A DNA stretch of 6,436 nt, from positions 1-6,436 of the forward strand of contig CALLQJ010000329.1 in the NCBI GenBank assembly GCA_938014865.1. Direction: 5' to 3'. Origin of the DNA: an uncultured Fastidiosipila sp. GTDB taxonomy: Bacteria; Bacillota; Clostridia; Saccharofermentanales; Fastidiosipilaceae. Below the pieces are notes generated by a model. The model searched no databases. It had not been told where the DNA came from and was given only the letters and a program-made list of their open reading frames with translations. Both the position numbers and the translations under genes were made by a program. Each line of letters starts with the position of its first letter. Positions within the stretch are counted from its first letter, which is position 1. Below, piece by piece: positions 1 to 5,268 of this stretch.

Positions 1-857
1 AAAAGCGCCATCGCATAACGCATGCGTTCAATCCACCAGTTATAGCCGTCCTTTTCGCTGTATTCCCAGTCATAAAGCGGATTGCCCCAAAGCTGCCCGT
101 CTTCAGAAAAATAATCGGGCGGCACGCCGGCCACCGCCAGGGGATAGCCCGCCTCATCCAGCTGAAACTGTTCCGGAGCGGCCCAGACATCGGCGCTGTC
201 CAGAGCCGGGAATATCGGCATATCGCCGATGATCTTGACCTTGCGCTCGTGCGCATAATTTTTCAGGCGATCCCACTGCCGGCGAAACTGCCACTGGCAA
301 AAATAAACGTATTCCAAGGCGTCCACATGTTCCAGGGAAAAATCGGCCAGCGCTTTTTCATCATGACGGGCATACGCTTCCGGCCATTCCTGCCAGGAAC
401 GTCTCTTGTACTGTTCATGCAAAACGGTATAGAGCGCATAGTCACTGAGCCAGCTGCTTTCCGCATTCACAAAAGCCAGCATCTCGCGGTGCTGTTCTTC
501 ACTCATGCGGGAAAACGCCCGGCGAAGATAGTGCGCACTGTTTTTCCGCGCAAAATCGTAATCGCTCCGGCTGCTGTCGCCTTTATAGCGCAAAGCCGGG
601 AGCTCTTCTTCTTTTAAATAGCCTTCCGCCGCCAGCTGTTCCGGATCAATATACAATTCACTATTAGCAAAAAGCGAAATGCTGCTGTACGGCGAATTCG
701 AAGATCCTAAGGGACAGAGCGGCAGCACCTGCCAGTAAGCAATCCCCGCCGCCGCCAGAAAATCCACATAACGGTAAGCCGCTTCACCCAAAGTGCCGAT
801 GCCGTACGGTCCGGGCAGTGAACTGATATGAAGTAAAATGCCTGCTGCACGTTTCAT
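1..857 (-). CDS. malQ: 4-alpha-glucanotransferase (amylomaltase, GH77), N-terminal part, cut by left window edge
   Basis: Reading leftward from the ATG at 857-855, the frame stays open for 285 codons to the window edge. The translation begins MKRAAGILLHISSLPGPYGI and continues with GH77 hallmarks: WQVLP near residue 46, SPYSS (family form SPYQS) near 60, GDMPIF at 211-216, DSADVW just after, GVPPDYF at 244-250 and GQLWGNPLYDW at 254-264. MalQ moves maltodextrin segments between alpha-1,4-glucans in the cytoplasm, using glucose or maltosaccharides as acceptors. The family is usually about 500 residues, so a little over half is present. The nucleophile motif (RIDHFRG type) and the other catalytic carboxylates should lie just outside the window, so catalytic competence cannot be judged here. 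A GGAGG (863-867) sits 5 bases before the ATG, directly after the stop of the upstream DUF368 gene. This 11-base gap implies cotranscription. No other maltodextrin gene is visible. The family call is very secure. Confidence 0.96.
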   Translation of the reverse strand, partial: MKRAAGILLHISSLPGPYGIGTLGEAAYRYVDFLAAAGIAYWQVLPLCPLGSSNSPYSSISLFANSELYIDPEQLAAEGYLKEEELPALRYKGDSSRSDYDFARKNSAHYLRRAFSRMSEEQHREMLAFVNAESSWLSDYALYTVLHEQYKRRSWQEWPEAYARHDEKALADFSLEHVDALEYVYFCQWQFRRQWDRLKNYAHERKVKIIGDMPIFPALDSADVWAAPEQFQLDEAGYPLAVAGVPPDYFSEDGQLWGNPLYDWEYSEKDGYNWWIERMRYAMAL

Positions 858-868
858 GCGTTCCTCCG

Positions 869-1807
869 TTACTGATCAATCTGAACCCGCTCGGGATCAT
901 AGCGGTCTTCGACCTTGCTGAAAAGCCAGGACAAGAGCGTACCGAGCATAAAAAGCACGATGCACAAAACGAGCGACAGCGGAAATCCCAGCGAAGACGG
1001 ATCAAGCCTCTCCGCATGCAGGCCCGGCAGAACTTCCGTGAAGACAATCGCCCAGGTTGAACCGATCACCAAGCCTAAAATCAGATGGTACATGACGGCA
1101 TAATATTGATCGAAAAGATAGCGGACAAACTTCGCCAGCAAAAGCACACAGGCCACCAGTCCTATGCCCAGCGGAATAATAACGGAAAAATCCAGGCGGC
1201 TGATCCCGGCGGTCATTTTGTCATAAAGTCCGAAATACAAAAGGAAGTTCGAAGGCGACATTCCCGGCACAATCACGCCCAGGCCGATGAGCGCACCGGA
1301 CAGGAGCCAGGTGCCGAAATTTGCCGGGAGCTTGGCCAGTTCCCGTTCGCCGACAAAAATCATTCCGGCCCCGAAAAGCAAGGCGAGAATGATCATAAAG
1401 CGCACATTGTTTTTGCTGCGCCCTTCCCGTCCGGCCTTGCGGTAAAGCGAAGGAAAGGTCCCCGCCACAAAGCCTATAAACAAGCTGACGGCCAAAGCGG
1501 CGTGCCGGTCCAAGGCGACGCTTACAACTTTAGAAAATAAAAAGACCCCGATCAGGCCGCCGATGCCGACGGGAATAAAGAACTGCACATGCCGCCAGAA
1601 TCGATTTCTGAGATCGGCCAGGAAACGGAGCATGACATCATACAGGCCGAAAATAACCGCCAGCACCCCTCCGGAGAGGCCGGGGAGAATAAAGCCGATG
1701 CCGACACCGATGCCTTTTACGAGACGAATAAACCAATCTGCGACGGGATTGGCCGCAGAAACAGGAAAGCTTGGCTCTTTAGCCGAAGCTTGCGTTTTTT
1801 CTTTCAT
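869..1807 (-). CDS. DUF368 family membrane protein, putative undecaprenyl-phosphate translocase (PopT-like)
   Basis: This is a 312-residue polytopic membrane protein, full length for DUF368. A polar N-terminus (1-20) is followed by hydrophobic segments through to about residue 297 and a charged tail. Two family-signature loops are visible: PGLSGG (42-47) followed by FGLYD (53-57), and PGMSPS (181-186) followed by FGLYD (192-196). They are 139 residues apart and flanked by similar helices (IPVGIGGLIGV near 78, IPLGIGLVACV near 211), so the protein is an internal duplication. Established knowledge: DUF368 members in Vibrio cholerae and Staphylococcus aureus (PopT) flip undecaprenyl phosphate back across the cytoplasmic membrane, recycling the lipid carrier for peptidoglycan and other surface polymers. 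Applying this role here is by family only. A GGAGG (1813-1817) lies 5 bases before the ATG. The gene starts 14 bases after the NYN gene and ends 11 bases before malQ, so it is an operon member. Confidence 0.9.
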   Translation of the reverse strand: MKEKTQASAKEPSFPVSAANPVADWFIRLVKGIGVGIGFILPGLSGGVLAVIFGLYDVMLRFLADLRNRFWRHVQFFIPVGIGGLIGVFLFSKVVSVALDRHAALAVSLFIGFVAGTFPSLYRKAGREGRSKNNVRFMIILALLFGAGMIFVGERELAKLPANFGTWLLSGALIGLGVIVPGMSPSNFLLYFGLYDKMTAGISRLDFSVIIPLGIGLVACVLLLAKFVRYLFDQYYAVMYHLILGLVIGSTWAIVFTEVLPGLHAERLDPSSLGFPLSLVLCIVLFMLGTLLSWLFSKVEDRYDPERVQIDQ

Positions 1808-1821
1808 GATAGCCTCCGGAA

Positions 1822-2655
1822 TTATCTTTTCTTTTTCGCGATGCGAATATAAATATGTTTCACATTAGGATAGCCGGTAGGTCTTTCGTCTACCTCAATC
1901 CCTCTTACATCGCGGATCAGATTGCTTAATTTTGAATAGCCGTAATTTCGCGGATCGAAAGACGGCATGGTTTTCAGAATCATATTGCCCACGTCCCCCA
2001 AAAAAGCCCAGCCGCTGTCATCGGCCAGGGCGGAGGTGGCGTTGTGGATCATTTTTGTCATTTCTTTATCGAGCTTGCGGATCGACGGCGCTCCCGGCCG
2101 GGATGCCGCTTTCTTATGCGGCTTCGCTTTGTTCTGGTGGGAAGCGTTCGAATTGTTCTCGTTTGTCTTGCTCTTATCTTCCTCATGATAGTAGTCCGCA
2201 TCTTCTTCAAAACTTAATATCTCCAGGAACAAGAAGCGGTTGCACGCCGCAATAAATGCATTCGGTGTTTTCTGCTCACCGATGCCGATCACTTGTTTTC
2301 CGGCCTCACGCAGGCGCATGGCCAGCCGGGTGAAGTCACTGTCGCTGGAGACGAGGCAGAAGCCGTCCACGTTATTTTCATAAAGGATGTCCATGGCATC
2401 AATAATCAATGCGGAATCGGTGGAATTTTTCCCGTAGGTATAGCCGAATTGCTGAATCGGCGAAATCGCGTAGTCCAGCAGGACCGATTTCCAGCCGTTC
2501 ATATTCTGCTTTGTCCAGTCGCCGTAAATTCTTTTGATGGTCGGCACGCCGTAGCGGGCAATCTCATCCATCATCGGTTTAACATATTGATAAGAAATAT
2601 TGTCCGCGTCAATGAGAACGGCCAATTTATTATCGTTTGTTTCACTTGTGTCCAT
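1822..2655 (-). CDS. NYN (PIN-like, LabA-type) domain protein with C-terminal OST-HTH/LOTUS domain
   Basis: A 277-residue soluble protein, probably an RNA-binding ribonuclease or RNA regulator. The N-terminal NYN/PIN-like domain (about 10-150) shows the expected acidic set: LIDADN (14-19), YGDW (44-47), KNSTDSALIIDAMDILY (76-92, with D80 and D86) and SSDSDF (103-108). These would form a metal-binding site. Residues about 155-193 are a charged, Asn- and Lys-rich linker with few hydrophobics. Residues about 197-275 fit an OST-HTH/LOTUS winged-helix RNA-binding domain, including GWAFLGDVGNMI, a YGYSKLSNLI core and a KHIYIRI final strand. I chose the ATG at 2655-2653, directly before the conserved domain. 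The frame stays open upstream to an ATG at 2736, but that would add 27 very basic residues lying entirely inside the YigZ gene. The start overlaps the YigZ end by 14 bases. No strong Shine-Dalgarno is present, only a purine-rich GAAAGAAGA, which suggests coupling to YigZ translation. RNA target and activity are unknown. Confidence 0.9.
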   Translation of the reverse strand: MDTSETNDNKLAVLIDADNISYQYVKPMMDEIARYGVPTIKRIYGDWTKQNMNGWKSVLLDYAISPIQQFGYTYGKNSTDSALIIDAMDILYENNVDGFCLVSSDSDFTRLAMRLREAGKQVIGIGEQKTPNAFIAACNRFLFLEILSFEEDADYYHEEDKSKTNENNSNASHQNKAKPHKKAASRPGAPSIRKLDKEMTKMIHNATSALADDSGWAFLGDVGNMILKTMPSFDPRNYGYSKLSNLIRDVRGIEVDERPTGYPNVKHIYIRIAKKKR

Positions 2656-3313
2656 TCTTGTCTTCTTTCTTTTCTGCGGCAAAATATACCGCTTCGCCTT
2701 TTTCCGTCTCGGCCTGCCCTCCGGTGATTTCTTCAATCATCCGGATAAATTCTTCTTCCCGGGAAGCCGGTACACGGCATAAAAAGCTGACGTCAGCTGC
2801 GAATTCCTGCGCCTCGACGGCATAATCGCCGCGTTCGAGGCGGTGCTGTACAATATCGACAAAACGGTACGGAAAACGGATGCGGTAAAGTCTGGCGGGA
2901 ATCATGTCCGTAAATCCCGCGGCCCGCATGACAGCAGATGCTGCCGAGCCGTAGGCCTTAACCAAACCGCCGGTACCCAGGTGTATCCCGCCGAAATATC
3001 GCGTCACCACAATAACGGTATCCGTAATATTTCCTTTGCGCAATACATCAAGTACAGGAGGCCCCGATGTTCCCGAAGGTTCTCCGTCATCGGAAAAACG
3101 CTGCAGATACTGCTCGCTCGCCCCGCCTATCCTCCAAGCATAGACATGGTGATTGGCATCCGGGAAACGTTTTCTTTGCTCTTCTAAAAAAGCCCTTGCT
3201 TCTTCTTCGCTTTCGGCCCTGCGGGCACAGGCGATAAACACAGACTTTTTCTCTTCAAAACGAATTTCCGCGGCGCGGGCAATCGTGGTATAGCGCTTTT
3301 CTTCGATCGTCAT
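2642..3313 (-). CDS. YigZ/YvyE family protein (IMPACT N-terminal domain plus DUF1949-type tail)
   Basis: A 223-residue cytoplasmic protein of the IMPACT/YigZ family. The IMPACT domain (about 15-125) carries the family signatures DANHHVYAWRIG (52-63), SDDGEPSGTSGPP (74-86) and VVTRYFGGIHLGTGGL (102-117). After these, residues about 140-205 fit the small ferredoxin-like DUF1949 domain seen in bacterial members. Length matches E. coli YigZ and B. subtilis YvyE (a little over 200 residues). Eukaryotic IMPACT regulates Gcn2 and translation. The bacterial role is not established, though nucleic-acid or translation-factor binding has been suggested. The start follows AAAGGGG (plus-strand 3317-3323) by only 3 bases, and MTIEEKRYTTI is a usual N-terminus for the family. 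It is the first gene of the leftward operon, and its last 14 bases overlap the NYN gene. Confidence in the family is very high; in function, low. Confidence 0.95.
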   Translation of the reverse strand: MTIEEKRYTTIARAAEIRFEEKKSVFIACARRAESEEEARAFLEEQRKRFPDANHHVYAWRIGGASEQYLQRFSDDGEPSGTSGPPVLDVLRKGNITDTVIVVTRYFGGIHLGTGGLVKAYGSAASAVMRAAGFTDMIPARLYRIRFPYRFVDIVQHRLERGDYAVEAQEFAADVSFLCRVPASREEEFIRMIEEITGGQAETEKGEAVYFAAEKKEDKNGHK

Positions 3314-3316
3314 CGT

Positions 3317-3323
3317 CCCCTTT
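3317..3323 (-). promoter_or_regulatory. Ribosome binding site of the YigZ gene
   Basis: AAAGGGG on the minus strand ends 3 bases before the ATG at 3313, shorter than usual spacing. It is preceded by TATCAC, and the same block (TATCAT then AAAGGGG) precedes the ATG of the divergent ABC gene, so the two leaders are mirror copies. Confidence 0.75.
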
Positions 3324-3342
3324 GTGATACTATAGCTATCGG

Positions 3343-3371
3343 TTGTTTTATAAAGCCTTCCGCTTTACAAA
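3343..3371 (+). promoter_or_regulatory. Predicted mirror-image promoter for the rightward ABC transporter gene
   Basis: On the plus strand, TTGTTT (3343-3348) and TACAAA (3366-3371) are 17 bases apart. This is the exact mirror of the leftward promoter, which uses the opposite strand of the same inverted repeat. The single mismatch of the repeat turns the leftward TATAAA into TACAAA here, so this direction should be weaker. Other candidates are TTTACA (3364-3369) as -35 with TATTTT (3385-3390), spacing 15, or with TTTTAT (3387-3392), spacing 17 but a poor -10. Which is used cannot be decided from sequence. Confidence 0.4.
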
Positions 3372-3375
3372 ACAA
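3347..3375 (-). promoter_or_regulatory. Predicted sigma-70-type promoter for the leftward yigZ-NYN-DUF368-malQ operon
   Basis: On the minus strand, TTGTTT (plus 3370-3375) and TATAAA (plus 3347-3352) are separated by exactly 17 bases. The -10 matches consensus at five of six positions, while the -35 matches only its TTG. The implied start is near 3340, giving a leader of roughly 25-30 bases before the YigZ ATG. The promoter lies wholly inside the inverted repeat at 3342-3376, so a repressor binding there would block it. An alternative -10, TATAGT, sits nearer the gene but lacks a well-spaced -35. This is a prediction by eye. Confidence 0.55.
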
Positions 3376-3395
3376 CTTGCAGATTATTTTATCAT

Positions 3396-3402
3396 AAAGG
3401 GG
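3396..3402 (+). promoter_or_regulatory. Ribosome binding site of the ABC transporter gene
   Basis: AAAGGGG lies 6 bases before the ATG at 3409 and fixes that start; there is no competing in-frame start with a better site. It is the outermost part of the mirrored leader element shared with the divergent YigZ gene. Confidence 0.85.
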
Positions 3403-3408
3403 TAAAAC

Positions 3409-5178
3409 ATGACTGAATCAGAAAGACAAAATCGCTTCGGCAAGTCCGTACTGAGAATTTTTGCCGGTTATTTTGTACCGCACCGCAAGTTATTTTTCCT
3501 GGATTTAGCGTGTGCTTTGGGAATATCACTGGTCGATTTGAGTTTTCCGATTGTTTCGCGTTACGCACTGCAGCAGTACCTGCCGAATAAAATGTTCCGC
3601 GAATTCACAATTGTCATCCTCGCCTTGATTTTCGTCTATATCCTGCGCTCCGGGCTGCAGTATATCGTCACCTATTGGGGCCATTTGATGGGCGTACGGA
3701 TGGAAGCAGACATGCGGCAGGATCTCTTTACGCATATGTCGCATATGAGTTTCCGTTTCTATGACAACAACAGGACCGGAAACCTGCTGGCCCGGATCGT
3801 CTCGGACTTATTTGATATCACGGAACTTGCCCACCACGGGCCTGAAGATCTTTTTATTGCAACCATCACTTTGATCGGTTCTTTCATCTTCATGCTGAAA
3901 ATCCGCTGGCAGCTGGCCCTTCTGCTGATTGTGATGATTCCGTTTATCGTGCTTTTGACGATGCGGCAGCGCAAGCATATGGCCGATGCCTCCAAAAATG
4001 TCAAGGTCACCACCGGACGGATCAATTCCGACATTGAAAGTTCGATTTCCGGGGCCAGAACGGCGCAGGCCTTTACAAACGAGAAATTTGAAATCAAAAA
4101 ATTCACCCACGGCAACAATGCCTACCGTGACGCAAAGCGGGGCTTTTACCATGCGATGGCGGTCTACCAGACCGGCATGGAATTCATGACCTCCTTCCTG
4201 AACGTCCTGGTGATCGGCGTGGGCGGTTATTACGTTTCCCAAGGCAAGATGGATCTTGTAGATCTTCTGACCTTTAATCTTTATGTTAACGCCTTCCTGG
4301 TGCCGATCCGCAAGCTGGTTGCCTTTTTCGAACAGTATACGAAGGGCATGGCGGGTCTGGAACGTTTTACCGACCTGATGCGCATGGATCCCGAAATTGA
4401 AGATGCGCCGGATGCCGTCGATGTCTATCCCCTGAACGGCGATATTGTCTACGATGACGTCACCTTTTCCTATGATCCGGAAGACAGCGATGACCAAACG
4501 GTTTTAAGCAATCTCTCCCTGACCATTCCGGAAGGCGATAAAGTCGCGATTGTCGGTCCTTCGGGTTCCGGCAAGACGACCCTCTGCCAGCTCCTTCCCC
4601 GTTTTTACGAAATACAGGAAGGACAGATCACCATCGGCGGACACGATATCCGGAAAGTCACCTTGCAGAGCCTCCGGGCGCAGATCGGCATTGTGCAGCA
4701 GGATGTATTTATCTTTGCGGATTCGATCCTGGAAAACATCCGTTACGGCCGGCCGGATGCAAGCTATGAAGAAGTGATTGCGGCCGCCAAACTGGCGGAT
4801 ATCGACGACTTTATCCGCTCCCTCCCCGACGGCTATGACACGATCGTCGGAGAACGGGGAACAACGCTCTCAGGCGGTCAGCGCCAGCGCGTGAGCATTG
4901 CCCGGATCTTCCTGAAGAATCCGCCGATCATGATCCTCGACGAGGCGACCTCGGCGCTGGATACGGCAACGGAAGTGAAGATCCAGAAGGCCTTGGACGA
5001 TCTTGCTTCGGGACGTACCTCCCTGATCATTGCCCATCGTCTGTCGACGATCCGCAATGCCGACACCATTGTCTATCTTGACAATCAGGGCATTCAGGAA
5101 AAGGGTTCGCATGAAGAGCTGATGGAAAACAACGGCCCCTACCGCAAGCTTTACGAGGCACAGTATGATGTCATCTGA
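3409..5178 (+). CDS. ABC exporter half-transporter, fused membrane and ATPase domains (MsbA/LmrA/BmrA type)
   Basis: A complete 589-residue type IV (formerly type I exporter) half-transporter, expected to work as a homodimer in the cytoplasmic membrane. Six membrane helices can be placed near 28-50, 66-88, 148-164, 167-185, 256-277 and 286-304. The stretch HMSFRFYDNNRTGNLLARI (112-130) is the typical intracellular coupling region. The ATPase domain has A-loop Y355, Walker A GPSGSGKTT (383-391, K389), Q-loop Q431, X-loop GERG before signature LSGGQ (487-491), Walker B IMILDE (507-512, catalytic E512), D-loop SALD (515-518) and switch H543. All catalytic residues are intact, so it should hydrolyse ATP. 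Substrate cannot be told from sequence; this fold exports lipids, drugs or peptides. There is no peptidase domain, which argues against a bacteriocin processing exporter. No partner half-transporter is nearby. It is divergent from the YigZ operon and shares its regulatory region, and ends at a hairpin shared with lon. Confidence 0.96.
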   Translation: MTESERQNRFGKSVLRIFAGYFVPHRKLFFLDLACALGISLVDLSFPIVSRYALQQYLPNKMFREFTIVILALIFVYILRSGLQYIVTYWGHLMGVRMEADMRQDLFTHMSHMSFRFYDNNRTGNLLARIVSDLFDITELAHHGPEDLFIATITLIGSFIFMLKIRWQLALLLIVMIPFIVLLTMRQRKHMADASKNVKVTTGRINSDIESSISGARTAQAFTNEKFEIKKFTHGNNAYRDAKRGFYHAMAVYQTGMEFMTSFLNVLVIGVGGYYVSQGKMDLVDLLTFNLYVNAFLVPIRKLVAFFEQYTKGMAGLERFTDLMRMDPEIEDAPDAVDVYPLNGDIVYDDVTFSYDPEDSDDQTVLSNLSLTIPEGDKVAIVGPSGSGKTTLCQLLPRFYEIQEGQITIGGHDIRKVTLQSLRAQIGIVQQDVFIFADSILENIRYGRPDASYEEVIAAAKLADIDDFIRSLPDGYDTIVGERGTTLSGGQRQRVSIARIFLKNPPIMILDEATSALDTATEVKIQKALDDLASGRTSLIIAHRLSTIRNADTIVYLDNQGIQEKGSHEELMENNGPYRKLYEAQYDVI

Positions 5179-5200
5179 GCCGGGCGCTTAGGGAAAGAAT

Positions 5201-5243
5201 AAAAACGGCCTGCAGGAGTATCTCTCCCGCAGGCCTTTCTCTT
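5201..5243. terminator. Bidirectional intrinsic terminator between the ABC gene and lon
   Basis: GGCCTGCAGGAG (5207-5218) pairs with CTCCCGCAGGCC (5224-5235), a 12-base stem with one A-C mismatch around the 5-base loop TATCT. On the plus strand it is followed by TTTCTCTT, a modest U tract for the ABC transcript. On the minus strand it is followed by GTTTTTATTC, a better U tract for lon. It lies 28 bases after the ABC stop and 33 bases after the lon stop, between convergent genes, so one hairpin plausibly serves both. The remaining intergenic bases (5179-5200 and 5244-5268) show nothing else. Confidence 0.85.
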
Positions 5244-5268
5244 GCGCGTCTGCTTCTTTCTCAGCGCT

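Larger units (their letters stand above)
3342..3376. repeat. 15-base inverted repeat in the divergent promoter region, candidate operator
   Basis: The left arm GTTGTTTTATAAAGC (3342-3356) and right arm GCTTTACAAAACAAC (3362-3376) are reverse complements with one mismatch in 15, around the 5-base centre CTTCC. It covers both predicted -35 and -10 elements of the two divergent genes, as expected for an operator bound by a dimeric or tetrameric regulator that controls both. No regulator gene lies in the window. The arms could also form a hairpin in DNA or RNA, but no gene ends here, so a terminator role is unlikely. The repeat itself is certain; the operator role is inference. Confidence 0.7.

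Noticed and set aside
1..857. malQ as a broken gene or pseudogene
   Set aside because: The frame is uninterrupted through 285 codons with all expected N-terminal motifs. It is incomplete only because the window ends.
1085..1540. 151-codon plus-strand open frame
   Set aside because: It is antisense to the DUF368 gene. Its polar, Gln/His/Lys-rich composition is typical of the complement of membrane-protein codons, and no ribosome binding site is present.
2293..2727. 144-codon plus-strand open frame
   Set aside because: It is antisense to the NYN gene and the end of the YigZ gene, both with clear domain motifs. No family resemblance is seen.
2656..2736. Upstream start giving a 304-residue NYN protein
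   Set aside because: The extra 27 residues are very basic, precede the conserved domain, and lie wholly within YigZ codons. The ATG at 2655 fits the usual N-terminus of the family.
3342..3376. Inverted repeat as a terminator or mobile-element end
   Set aside because: Both neighbouring genes start here and point away, there is no following T tract of terminator type, and no transposase or target duplication is seen.
3808..4497. 229-codon open frame on the minus strand inside the ABC transporter gene
   Set aside because: It lies fully antisense to a complete ABC exporter with intact motifs. Its His- and Gly-rich translation resembles no family and it has no ribosome binding site.
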